In this document: positions 10,777 to 20,570 of the stretch, in pieces | Layout of the letters: every line of letters begins with the position of its first letter | Position numbering within the stretch: position 1 is the first letter of the stretch | NCBI GenBank assembly: GCA_003116975.1 | Contig: BGKB01000039.1 | Coordinates: 62,001 to 126,000, forward strand | DNA from: Aurantiochytrium sp. KH105 | Taxonomy: Eukaryota > Sar > Bigyra > Thraustochytrida > Thraustochytriidae | DNA: 64,000 nt | Direction of reading: 5' to 3' | The notes under the pieces: generated by a model | Told to the model about the DNA's origin: nothing | What the model saw: the letters and a program-made list of their open reading frames with translations, nothing else | Databases searched by the model: none | Position numbers and translations under genes: made by a program

Positions 10777-11445
10777 CTTGCCTGCCCGCCTGCCTGCCTG
10801 CCTGCCGCCCTGCCTGCCTGCCGCCCTCCGCTCTGCGCTCGCGCGTCCGCTCCCGCTCGTCGCTGCAAGCAAGCTAGCGTTTGCTTGCTTGCGTGCTCGC
10901 TCTCCTCTCCTCGCCTCCCGTCTCGCGCAGCAGCCAGCGAGCCGCGGCGTGCAGGCCCAAACCTAACCCGCACCCTAACCCTCCAGTAAGGTACACACCT
11001 CGATTGGGAACACGCTAAGTAAAATTGAAAAAAGAACGGGCGCGAGAACGAAGGACTCGGACTCGGAGGTCGCGCTTCGTGCGACGAGCAACGAAGCAAG
11101 CAACGAAGCAAGCAATCGACAGAGCGGCCAAGCGACCAAGCTGTGAGCACGCGCTGATCGGCTGCCATAGGTCCACGTCAGGGCCTTTGATTCGGCCCCG
11201 GACTTGCAAACCAGAATCTAACGCATACTTTGGCGCCGCCCCTGCGCGAAGGCTATTGCTCTCGCTTGGCTACCTGATCGGCGTACTAATCACATCGATA
11301 TTCTAAAGCAGCTTTTCTGCTGACATGAGATCTTTGTAAAGGTCCACTTCTTTTTCGCCAGTCACGAAGACAATGGTGCAGAGCACTAAAAGTTGAGCTT
11401 ATAAACAATACTTCAAAAAATGATACGATACGTCGTGTTTTAGGA
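10777..11445. other. Intergenic, promoter side of complex I gene
   Basis: Bases 10777-10860 are a GCCT-rich repeat tract. A telomere-like motif lies at 10959-10982. Around 11090-11120 there is a short GAAGCAAGCAAC direct repeat. No open frame of note is present. Confidence 0.55.
10959..10982. promoter_or_regulatory. Telo-box-like motif upstream of complex I gene
   Basis: AACCTAACCC and CACCCTAACCCT occur within 24 bases, about 185 bases upstream of the minus-strand start at 10776. AAACCCTAA-type telo-boxes are known promoter elements of translation and housekeeping genes in plants. A regulatory role here is inferred only from sequence and position. Confidence 0.35.
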
Positions 11446-14400
11446 TCACGAAGGAAAGCTCTTTTGGAACTCGGCCCAAATGTCATTGTTCATTTCGTAC
11501 TCTGAGACACCTGCGGCACGAGCCTCGCGGATCGTCCGGTGTGGACGATATGAACGCAAATCTCCAGTGGACATTGTTCTTTTCGGTCTTTCCGCATCCA
11601 CAACGGCGTCTCCTGGCCAAGGAGGCAGTGGAGGCGGCACGGACGACCCACGTCCGCGCACCACACGCCGTGTCACAGCACTTGCCTGTGCCGACGCCGC
11701 ACGACCCCTCTTTTGACGCGACTTAGACCGATCTCGGCGCTGTGACCTGGACCGACCCCTCTGTGGTGACGAAGATGATCGATATCGAGCGCCTTTATCC
11801 GGCAACGTTGGAGGAATTGGCGCACTTGGCGCCGGAGTTCGAGGCGGAACCAGCGTCTGGTCAACTTGGCTTTCGCTCCGCACATGCCTCACCATCAGCG
11901 TCACCTCTGTCTCGTCTGCGACGTCGCTTTCGCTTGATTCATCTCCCTCGTCTCGAACATTCTCGAAAAATTCTTGCGAATCAGAGATCGCGCTCTCCGG
12001 GGGGCGACGTTGGTCCTCGAACATGTGCACCAAACATAAAAGTGTATCGACCCACTCTTTTGCCTCGGTCTGGTTTGCAGCAGCAAAGCGGAGACTTCGA
12101 AGCGGAGGCAAATCTATTCTCGGACGCTCTTCCACACAAAAAGTCTGTCCATCCAGCTTGACGTGCGTCATACTTCGCAGGTTGACCGTTTCGATGTAGT
12201 TCATGTGGATCTTGCCGAATCCGGAGGCAACCATGTCTCGATACAATAACAGCTCACCGACAGGCTTGAGAACTCCATATACGGCACTTTTGGCTCGCTT
12301 CAAGTTCGCCTGCTGCTTGGTCTTACCCACACGGCGGCGAGCCCATTTCGTATTCTTCGTGTTTGCCTTGTCCTTGCGCAGCCGCCGCTGCTGCTGCTCT
12401 TGGTCCTGTGCGACGTGATCCTCTTCATCCGTTGTTAGATCAGCGCAACTCTCGTCGTCGTCGGCGTCATCCCCGTCTTTTCTTTGCAAGCGATGGACTT
12501 GCCTTTTCTGTTTTGTGTCCCCTTTCATCGTTTCGATCCAGCCTTCCATAGCTATATCTTTGCTGAGAATCTCTTCGCGCTTCTGGAGTTCTGCAAGTCG
12601 TGCGTCAATTGAAGTTGCACCTTCAGGATGTTCTTCGGTGGCGCCGAAAGTCCTGTACGCCACGTCCAAAGGAACAGTTGAGGATTTGCGGCCAGACCAT
12701 TTGGTTGGCAAGGACTCATGCTCGCGTTGTGCCACAGAAGGTCCGTGCACCGGGTGTGCGTCCGGATCCACCTTTCGTTTAATTGCCTGCAATTTCTTTC
12801 GAAGGCGCTCATTGTGAAACTGTATCGCGGCAAAAACTCCACAAGCACACATTAAAAGAGCACCGAGACTCGAGACAACTGGGATCCATACACGCGGCGC
12901 AATTTGACCAGCTGCAGATTGTAGTGTCGGCTCTGGCGTAGGAAGCGTTGGAGATAGCGTGCCGTCACAAGCAAAGGGGCAAAACCCACCACAATCTACA
13001 CCACTTTCGCCTTCGTCGAGCTGGCCATTCGTGCAAAGCATCATCGTCAGTGCGGTATCTTGAATGCACCCTTTGGCCGTCCACGTGTGATCCGCAGCAC
13101 AACTACTCGCACCGACACAAGACTCGAATGGGTCAAAGGAGCTTCGTCCTGCTCCGCTATAGCAGTCACAGACGCCTTGCGCGAGCAGACATTTCCCTAG
13201 TCCGCCGCAAGGCCTCACCTCTGACCACCCGATTCCATATTCTGGGGAACAGTACGTGACCGGAAAGGGACAATCATCAGCGCAGCAATCATCGTTGATG
13301 TTATCGCAGGCCTCGCCTACTTCGCAAATGCCATTACCGCATTCCGCACTTGCATTGTGGAGCACTGTAGTTCCAGCACAGACACCGAGAACATCGGTCC
13401 CGTTCTCGCAGCAAAAACCCTCTGCGTCAATCTCGCTGCAGCACTTGCCACTCAAATCGACAAGGGTGCCATTTCCACCGCAAACTCCGCACGCGTCCAC
13501 AAAGCCAGAGGAACAACAGGCTCCAAACCTGTCGAGGACGTTGCCGAAAGGACAACAGCTTCCGCCAGGCGTCATGACATCACTGTTGGGACATCTACGT
13601 TCAAGTTCGTCAGAAATGACGCTCTCGGGTAGGTATGTCATGGAAAGCCTCCTTCTTCGTCCTGCAAGATCATCGCTTTCACTCTCCTCACGACTCGAGC
13701 TACCGCAAAACGAGTCGCAGGACACCACAGTGTCTGATTCATTGCACGGTACATCGTAAAAGTCGCCTGACACGCACACAGTAGCCCCCTCGGGGCTGTA
13801 AAGGGCCACGACCGGATCGCATCTTCTTACATTGCATGCCCTCGACTCCCCTTGAGAGGAAAACGTTTCACCTACTCCGCACGTTTGATTGCACAGACTC
13901 CAAGTCTCGCAATTCTCAGCGTCAAGAGAAGCTTGCAGCGACTGACACTCGCTCGACGCAAGAGCACGCCCCGACCACTTGTCCACGCAGCGCTCCAATG
14001 TGCAGCTATCGATTTGCGATGAAAGCACAACCGGTTCGCACAACAAGGAACAGTTTTGCTCAAGATCCAAAGACGCGAGCTCACCGCACACGGAAGTTGG
14101 ATCCTGCGTCACTTCACCGCTGGCATTCCAACAGCGCGCTCCCCGTGAGCGCACCCCTGTGGTCCCACAAGCAGAGGCAGAGCATGCTGACCATGTATTG
14201 TCCAAAGCCCAGCTTGCGGACAAGGCTTGTGGGCACGCGAAACAAAGGCGCTCTGCATCTGGCTCACTCAAGCCGGCACGCTCGCAAAAGGCGTTGGGCA
14301 CTGCAGTGTACGTGAGCGTTGCCGCGTCACTCAGTCTTTGACATTCCACTATTCGTGTCTCTTTCGGAAGATCGAGCGAGCAATCGCAAGGGGTCCATGT

Positions 14401-15444
14401 TGTCGTCGCCACAAATCGTAGATATTGGATGTCTGTCACAGTAGATGCTGCCTTTTCCAAAGACCACGCGACAGGATCGACCTCTGCGCCTTGACTCACG
14501 GAGAGCCAGATGCTGCGAGGAACGGGCTTAGCGTCCGCTCTTGTGGAGTCATGGTCGAGCCCAATGCCTGAAGACGGAATGGGCCAGGCAATGCGTCCAT
14601 TGCGTGAACTGCCAATCTCGTGGAGCAGCCCGGGGGCTCGTTCGAGGTAAACGTGTAAAACGGGCCACTCGGTGGAGTACAAGGTCCACTCCACAAAAAG
14701 CGTGCGATTTTCCACGATGGATGTAAGAGAAAAACCAAGAGGTACAACCGCCACGGAAACGCTGGCCTCGTCGCGCCACAGACACCCTGGTTCTGCGACG
14801 ATTTCCAGCGTGGCATTCTCCGTTGAGACAGGAACGGCAAGCTCGTCATCTTGCGTGAGCTCAACTGTTTTATTGACCTTGTTGGCTCCGTCGATAATAG
14901 TTACAGTTACAGTCGCGTTTGAAGCTTCGCCCGCTCCCGAAGAAATCGTAAAGAGATTGCCCAGACCGATGGGCTTGGTGGAAGACACGTTTTCGCCGAT
15001 CTCGTACAAATAAGGCAAGCGGATTACCGACGCCACAGTCTCCACGTAGACATCGTGGACACACGTGCAGTTCATTTGTCCATCTTCAAAGACGAGGCCC
15101 TTATCTTCAGGGCACACGCACGTCCTTGCATCCTCGCTCACTGAAGAAGGCCATGGGCACGGGGCGCATAGAGACTCATCGTTGCCGATTTCGTTTTTGT
15201 AATAACCTGCAGGACAACCCGTGCAAGCTGCCGAGGCGTCGTCAAAGTAGCTGCCTTTGTCACAAGCGCAGATTGATGTGTTGCCAGGTGCGAGTGTCGC
15301 ATTTTCGACGCAAGCACAAGTCCCTTGGTCCACGTCTAGAATGGCAAGTTCCTTGCACTTATATCGAACGAGGTCATCTGCGTCCACCTCGCCTGGTCCC
15401 AGCAGCAAAATGAGCGCAACCAGGGCGACACAGCTTGCGCGCAT
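11446..15444 (-). CDS. Type I membrane protein, TSP1-like repeats and cytoplasmic PH domain
   Basis: This is a 1332-residue protein. It starts with a clear signal peptide (residues 1-22, ending before ADDLVRY). The ectodomain (about 23-850) is rich in Cys and N-glycosylation sequons. It contains three thrombospondin type 1-like repeats near residues 349-369, 417-441 and 514-543 (for example ETWSLCNQTCGVGE). It also has short Cys repeats of the type CGNGICEVGEACD (about 700) and CTNGQLDEGESGVDCGG (about 802). A basic RRRRLS site near residue 593 could be cut by a furin-like protease. One transmembrane helix spans about 852-876. The cytoplasmic part carries a PH-like domain (about 964-1141, starting MEGWIETMKG and ending in the helix AKEWVDTLLCLVHM), split by a charged insertion, followed by an SR/P-rich tail. 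An adhesion or sensing receptor tied to membrane phosphoinositides is the likely role. Confidence 0.8.
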   Translation of the reverse strand: MRASCVALVALILLLGPGEVDADDLVRYKCKELAILDVDQGTCACVENATLAPGNTSICACDKGSYFDDASAACTGCPAGYYKNEIGNDESLCAPCPWPSSVSEDARTCVCPEDKGLVFEDGQMNCTCVHDVYVETVASVIRLPYLYEIGENVSSTKPIGLGNLFTISSGAGEASNATVTVTIIDGANKVNKTVELTQDDELAVPVSTENATLEIVAEPGCLWRDEASVSVAVVPLGFSLTSIVENRTLFVEWTLYSTEWPVLHVYLERAPGLLHEIGSSRNGRIAWPIPSSGIGLDHDSTRADAKPVPRSIWLSVSQGAEVDPVAWSLEKAASTVTDIQYLRFVATTTWTPCDCSLDLPKETRIVECQRLSDAATLTYTAVPNAFCERAGLSEPDAERLCFACPQALSASWALDNTWSACSASACGTTGVRSRGARCWNASGEVTQDPTSVCGELASLDLEQNCSLLCEPVVLSSQIDSCTLERCVDKWSGRALASSECQSLQASLDAENCETWSLCNQTCGVGETFSSQGESRACNVRRCDPVVALYSPEGATVCVSGDFYDVPCNESDTVVSCDSFCGSSSREESESDDLAGRRRRLSMTYLPESVISDELERRCPNSDVMTPGGSCCPFGNVLDRFGACCSSGFVDACGVCGGNGTLVDLSGKCCSEIDAEGFCCENGTDVLGVCAGTTVLHNASAECGNGICEVGEACDNINDDCCADDCPFPVTYCSPEYGIGWSEVRPCGGLGKCLLAQGVCDCYSGAGRSSFDPFESCVGASSCAADHTWTAKGCIQDTALTMMLCTNGQLDEGESGVDCGGFCPFACDGTLSPTLPTPEPTLQSAAGQIAPRVWIPVVSSLGALLMCACGVFAAIQFHNERLRKKLQAIKRKVDPDAHPVHGPSVAQREHESLPTKWSGRKSSTVPLDVAYRTFGATEEHPEGATSIDARLAELQKREEILSKDIAMEGWIETMKGDTKQKRQVHRLQRKDGDDADDDESCADLTTDEEDHVAQDQEQQQRRLRKDKANTKNTKWARRRVGKTKQQANLKRAKSAVYGVLKPVGELLLYRDMVASGFGKIHMNYIETVNLRSMTHVKLDGQTFCVEERPRIDLPPLRSLRFAAANQTEAKEWVDTLLCLVHMFEDQRRPPESAISDSQEFFENVRDEGDESSESDVADETEVTLMVRHVRSESQVDQTLVPPRTPAPSAPIPPTLPDKGARYRSSSSPQRGRSRSQRRDRSKSRQKRGRAASAQASAVTRRVVRGRGSSVPPPLPPWPGDAVVDAERPKRTMSTGDLRSYRPHRTIREARAAGVSEYEMNNDIWAEFQKSFPS

Positions 15445-16004
15445 GGCGCTGGCGCGTGTCTTTGTGAGTCCGGCGCTGGCTCCGCTCGGGCTCGCAGAAC
15501 CAAGCCTCGCCAGGGGCGAGTGATTTGGTAAGACTGACCAAGGCCCTCGGCCCCCCTCTCGGAGGACCTCAGGTCAGCAAAACCCTGGTCGGCCTGGATG
15601 GCTTGGCCGCGCGTAGCGTGGCCCCTTCCCCCCACCCCCCACGCTGGGGTTTTCGTGTCGCTGGGCACTTTCTCGGCGTCGCGGCGGCTAACCGTGCAGC
15701 GGTGGCAGCGGCGGCGCTCTCAGCTGCCAAACGGTCACATTGATATTTTATTTTATTTTATCACCCACAGAACGAATGAAGGAAGGAGCGAGCTTGACAC
15801 CCAAGGCATCCTCACTTCGAGCATGGCCTTCCGGCGCGCTCTTCATGTTGATTAATTTTTTAATCACCCGAACCGATGGACACGGGCGGTTCGTGAAGGT
15901 GCAAGCGCAAGCCATGGAAAATATCGTTTACAATTGGTTGGTGAGACTGTCGAGTAATCACTGCACGGGCTCAGCCTGTCAGACTCAGCTGCGACACGAT
16001 AGGA
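15445..16004. other. Intergenic, no gene seen
   Basis: The first 250 bases are G/C-rich and form the promoter side of the receptor gene. The remainder, to the stop of the CUE-domain gene, has A/T-rich patches (15740-15760, 15850). Nothing was recognised. Confidence 0.55.
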
Positions 16005-16754
16005 TCAGAGGTCATGAATAGGCTCCCAGCGGACACCCTGAATGCGAAAGAGCTGAAAGGGTCCGCCTTGATGCTGAAAATTGGGTGGGCGAAGGCGAAA
16101 GCTTCCGCCGGGGAGTCTGTCTCGACGCATTTTATCATCGCCAGCTTCGCTGCTGCTGCTGCGAGTTTGCGCTTCGGCAAGAGAGGTTGGTGGAGTTGAA
16201 GACGGCGCAAGCTTGTACTGACTTGCTAGAAGGTGCTCGTCGCGACTGAGAACGTCAAAGAACTCGTAGAAGCGGGCGCAAATGCCAAGTCGCGCGCATT
16301 GCGCACCCTTGTCAAGATCTTCGCGAATCGGCGCACAAATCTCGGGATCACAGTCCGCAGCACTTTGCACCTCGCTAGAAGTACGGTGCCGATAGTACAC
16401 GGGTGTACGAAGAATCAATGCCTTGCTCAGCGCGGAACCGACGGCAAGGAGCGCAGGCTCGTGGTGTGGGCATGGCACAATGGCGCAAATGCCACCTCGA
16501 CGGGCACGAGGCATGGCGCTGAGCGTGTCGAAAGACTCTTGAGAATCGTCCTGACCCGTGCCGCGGCACGAGCGGATCTCAAAGTACTCGCCAAATGGAC
16601 CACGAGTTGTAAGATGCGCGCTGCACATGGCCCGCCAAACTTCGTCGACGTCGTCGCTGTCAAAAAAGTGCGACCAGTAGCCCATGTGAAAAGGCTCTTC
16701 TGCGTCTTTGGGAATTGCCGTTGCTACAGTCCCGGCGTTGCTCGTGTCGGTCTT

Positions 16755-16786
<32 letters not shown>

Positions 16787-17621
16787 GTGCCTGGGCTGGA
16801 AACAAGCAAGTTCGAGGCCGCTCGCGGGTCGTTGCCGCTTTTGACCACCGCAGCAATCTTCGCGCTGCCTCGGTCTTTTCAATGAGATGCGAGCTCAGGT
16901 TAAGCACGCCAACACTGCGGTGAGCGCAGCCTTTCAGTGAGATGTTGAGTAACTCAAGATGGGATTTAAGCATGACCTTGTCGTCGAAGCGGACCCAGAA
17001 TCGAGGCTCATCCTGAGGACAATTTGCTGAAGGCGTTGGGGCGATGGTGCGGCGCGCGCGTTTTCTCGGTCTGAAAAAGAGAAAATCTCCGTTACGATCC
17101 TCGACCGTAAAAGTCCCTTCCTCCTCGTCAACTTCGTCGCCACTGTCCTCGACCTCCTCCTCTTCTTCTTCTTGTTCTTCCTGTTCTTCTCCTCCTCCTC
17201 CGACTTCTGCTCGTCCTTCTTGTTCTTGTTCTTCCTCCTCGTTGTCAACGTAGTTTAAATCCTGGCGCGTTTGCGTAGTGTTTTCTTCGTGGTCATGTTC
17301 AGGTCCGTGGCGCCCATCGTCCTGAGCTTGAGCAGCATCTCGTACGTTGTCGCTTTCGTGCTGCTGCAGGTCGGTTTCTTGCTGGTCACCTTGGACTTCG
17401 TCGATGACCAGATCATGCGACATTGTCTCATTCTCACGAGTCTCTGCAGACGCGACAGAGGCATTTGGATTCTCTTGCTCGACGAGCCATGCAGAGGCCG
17501 CCCGCACGCTGTGGTCGTGGCGTCCGTACACGCTGCGCAAGGTCGCATCTGGGACGTGCGGGAAGATGGTTGCGAGCAGCGCGAGGTCGCTCTCGGCCTG
17601 CACGGCCTCGTCCATGCTCAT
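16005..17621 (-). CDS. CUE-domain protein with Bles03-like (UPF0696) domain
   Basis: This is a 538-residue protein. The ATG at 17621 is preferred over the upstream open frame because that frame is a Leu/Ala/Trp low-complexity translation of AAGCC repeats. Residues 12-50 (LLATIFPHVPDATL, then AASAWLVEQ) match the CUE ubiquitin-binding fold, including a PHVP loop and a C-terminal di-hydrophobic helix. A Glu-rich tract fills residues 115-180, followed by a basic segment RPRKRARR that could be a nuclear localisation signal. A poly-Asn run (about 280-289) comes from AAC repeats. Residues 308-410 (GYWSHFFDSDDVDEVW, then ICAIVPCP and TPVYYRHR) resemble the C11orf68/Bles03 family of eIF4E-like fold. 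Linking ubiquitin recognition to that domain is inference. Confidence 0.6.
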
Positions 17622-18287
17622 GCTCGCTCGCGCGCTCCAACCGCCGGCCTGCAACGTCTGCCCAAGGGACCTTATCCAAGCCAAGGCCCAAGCCAAGCCC
17701 AAGCCAAGCCCAAGCCAAGCCGAGCCAAGCCAAGCTAGTCGGGCACCGGGTCCACGCGCAGTTCCTGGTTTGGAACGCCAACTGGCCAAAGGGAAAAAAA
17801 TGCCTAACCACGAGGCAAGGAGAGAGAGAGGGAGAGGGAGAGGAAGGGAGGGAGGGAGGGTCAAAGACGATTGTCGCGCCATGACACCGTGGCGATTGCC
17901 CTTGGCAAGCTTGCCAGCACGTTGCACACGTTGCACTTGGCTACTTGCGGCATCGATCCTCAAACGGCGTGGTTTTCAAGTTGTTGATGGAAACCAAAGA
18001 GGAATGGAAACACTTGTTGGTCGATGAACACTGGTCTCGCAAGTGCTTCAGACCCATTTGCAACACTGTGAAGAGGACATCGACAAAATCTCAGAAGGTA
18101 CTTTGGCAAAGAAAGAGATATGAGTGAATGAGTGAATGCGTGAGCGAACATAACATCATGTATGGGTGAGTTTGGCTTTTTAACTTTTAAAGTTGAGGTG
18201 GTCTACATTTTGGTATGCGCAGATTTACGCATGTGCACCCAAGCGACAGCATCCTTAGAGAGGGAGAGAAGTAAAGAGAATCTCCCG
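17622..18287. other. Intergenic with AAGCC-rich leader repeat
   Basis: The segment 17671-17735 is a run of imperfect GCCAA/AAGCCC units in the leader of the CUE gene. An A/G-rich GGGAGAGGGAGAGG tract lies at about 17820-17865. The rest is the 3' flank of the sterol dehydrogenase gene; no gene was seen. Confidence 0.55.
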
Positions 18288-19391
18288 CTACTTCATGGTC
18301 GCCTCTGCACGTGAAATCCACCAATCGTTATTGGCCTTGAACCAGTCCGTCGTTTGCTTCCAGCCATCCTCAAAGCTAATAACGGGCTTGTAGTCGAGGT
18401 CACGCTTGGCATTGGTAATGTTAAAGGCGCGATGGATGGTGAGCATCTTGACAGTAAAAGGGTTGACGCGGAACATGTGGCCCGTGGCCATGGTAATGCC
18501 CTTGAGGAAGTACGCGATGAACATGAGGAGAGAGTACGGCAGCTTCGTTTTGGCCCAGAGGGAGCCGTAGCCAAGCTCAACGCTGGCAGAGTCAAGAACG
18601 TCCCAGAATTTGAGGTATTCGTCATCAGTGACAACGTAGAACTTGCCACATGCGGGCGAGCCCTTGTAAAGCTTGTCGAGAGCGATGATGAGACCATGGC
18701 AATAGTTGTCGACATGCGTGAAGGACACCCGGTTCTGGCCATTGCCGAAGATCCGCAGCTTGCCAGCGCGGCAAGCGTACATGAGGTTCGGCAAGAAGAG
18801 CCCATCGCGAGGGCCGTAGACCTGATGGGGAGCCACGGCGACGGTGAAAAAGGTGTCGGAGCTCGCCTCGCGGATAGCCATCTCACCCATCGCCTTCGTT
18901 TCTGCGTAGGCTTGCATAAAGTGACCGGGTTCCTGGATCTTGAGCTGATCCTCGGTGAGATCGTAAATGTCGGATCCATCGAAGCGCGTGGACGGCGAGC
19001 TCGAAGCTACCAGGCGGGTGATACCGTGCTCCTTGCAGGCGTTGAGAACGTTCAGACTGCCCTCGTAGTTGACCTTGAGATACATTTCATGCTTGTGAAA
19101 GGGTCCCACAAGCGCAGCAATGTGCCAGACGGCGTCAGCGCCCTCGCAGGCCTTGCTCACGTCAGCAGGTTTGGTGAGATCGCCCTGAATGTACGTGACC
19201 TTGGCCTTTTCCTCCTCGCTGAGGAACTCCATGAGCGGATCCGGGTCCGGGTTGCGAATGTCGAACGAGACGACGTGCTTGGCGCCACGCTGCACGAGCA
19301 TCTCAACTAAGCGGCGCCCGACGAACCCGCTGCCGCCCGTGACCACGCAGCGCAGGCCTTCGACGCCCTTGGAGCCCTCTCCGGCCATCAT
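18288..19391 (-). CDS. Sterol-4-alpha-carboxylate 3-dehydrogenase (NSDHL/ERG26-like)
   Basis: This is a 367-residue short-chain dehydrogenase of the 3-beta-HSD type, and its length is typical of the family. The first ATG in frame is at 19391 (MMAGEG). The NAD-binding motif TGGSGFVGRRL lies near residues 18-28, followed by VVSFDIRN and GDLTKPADV. The catalytic YAETK motif (Tyr about 161, Lys about 165) follows an SSSPSTRFDG segment. PHQVYGPRDGLFLPN and SFTHVDNYCHG match the substrate-binding C-terminal half of NSDHL and Erg26. A hydrophobic stretch near residues 275-300 fits the usual ER-membrane association. The enzyme would oxidise and decarboxylate C4-carboxysterols during sterol C4 demethylation. 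A related 3-beta-HSD with another substrate is possible. Confidence 0.75.
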   Translation of the reverse strand: MMAGEGSKGVEGLRCVVTGGSGFVGRRLVEMLVQRGAKHVVSFDIRNPDPDPLMEFLSEEEKAKVTYIQGDLTKPADVSKACEGADAVWHIAALVGPFHKHEMYLKVNYEGSLNVLNACKEHGITRLVASSSPSTRFDGSDIYDLTEDQLKIQEPGHFMQAYAETKAMGEMAIREASSDTFFTVAVAPHQVYGPRDGLFLPNLMYACRAGKLRIFGNGQNRVSFTHVDNYCHGLIIALDKLYKGSPACGKFYVVTDDEYLKFWDVLDSASVELGYGSLWAKTKLPYSLLMFIAYFLKGITMATGHMFRVNPFTVKMLTIHRAFNITNAKRDLDYKPVISFEDGWKQTTDWFKANNDWWISRAEATMK

Positions 19392-20570
19392 GGTAAGGTT
19401 TTGTTTTTCTTTACTGTCGCGATACTCAGACAAAAGCCGACCCTACGTCAGTGATAAAGGTTTCCTTTGTTTTCCCTTGCTCTCCTTTCTGCTCCTCTAC
19501 TCCGTCCTGCTCTGCTTTCAGCTTAGCATTTGTTTTGCTTTGCTTTGCTTTGCTTTGCTTTGCTCTGCTCTGCTTGGTCGGACGCAGCGATGCGCATGAC
19601 GCGCGGGCGTAACAATGACGTGGGCAGCGCGCGCATCGCAGTCCTTCTCGCTCAACAAAAAACATAGCAAGCGCCGACTTCGTCTTCCCTGGCGCGTCCG
19701 GCTAGCCATTGCATCCCCACGCATGCACCTTCGCGACTCCTGCACCCCACGAGAGGCTTCTCCCGATTGTTGTTTACCTCCTCGCGACACACACGACGAC
19801 CTCGCGCCATAAGAGCTCGCACGCACCCTCAAGAACATCAAGAATGTCTCGTTGCGCGCGGCCTCCCCACGCCTTTCCCGCGCGCTGCAAGCACGGGAGG
19901 CCCCGCGCGCAGCCTCCGGGGCGCGCCTCTTACCTACCTCGCCGCGTCTCTCCGCGCGCTCCCTCGTGCCGGGCTCGCTGGCGTCGATCGCTCTTCGCTT
20001 TGCTTTGGTGTTTGCTCGCCCATGCGTCGCATCGATCGCACTTGCCGCAGATCGCGCGATCCGCCAGGCGAAACTGGGTTGCGCCAGGCGAAATTGGGTT
20101 GCGCAAATGTCATCTTCTTCCTCGCCTCGCGGAGCTCGTTGTGCTCGCTCGTTGCGCTTGGCCGAGGTGCCCTCGGAGCTCGCTCTTGCTGCGCACGCCA
20201 ACGAGGCTTGGGACGTTCGGAGAGGCGTCTGTGTGCTGGGTGGCGGCGTGAAGAGAGAAGAGAAAAGCGCTCTGCTGCCGCTGAGATGGAGCTACGTACT
20301 AGGCCCTAGTCTCTACTAATCCCAGTGTCCTCCATCGACCTGTGGCGCTTTGTTGGTTTTGGCGCGGCATTGATGATAGACAGTGTAAGGCCAGCGAGCG
20401 CGCGCTCGCGAGAGCACCCGCGAGCGTGGGCGCGGCAGGCTTTGCGGGTGGCTCGGCACGGACGAGGCAGCGCACGGACGAGCCCTCGGCCCCAGTCCAG
20501 CGGCCTCGAGGTTTGGAAGCGAAAGCGCGGTGCTGCAGAGGCAGGCAAGGCGAAGAAGGCATCGGTGGCC
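19392..20570. other. Divergent intergenic region with TTTGC repeat
   Basis: This lies between the divergent sterol dehydrogenase and WD40 genes, so it probably holds both promoters. A pentanucleotide TTTGC tract is at 19534-19574. GC-rich open frames on both strands (19518-20319) overlap in three frames and look non-coding. The WD40 frame is open upstream to 20325, with an alternative ATG at 20373. Confidence 0.5.
19534..19574. repeat. TTTGC pentanucleotide tandem repeat
   Basis: About eight consecutive TTTGC units, the last ones drifting to TCTGC. Intergenic, on the leader side of the sterol dehydrogenase gene. Confidence 0.9.

Noticed and set aside
11200-11280. Possible U6-like snRNA because of CCCCTGCGCGAAGG
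   Set aside because: The rest of the conserved U6 core (ACAGAGA box and flanking stem) is absent.
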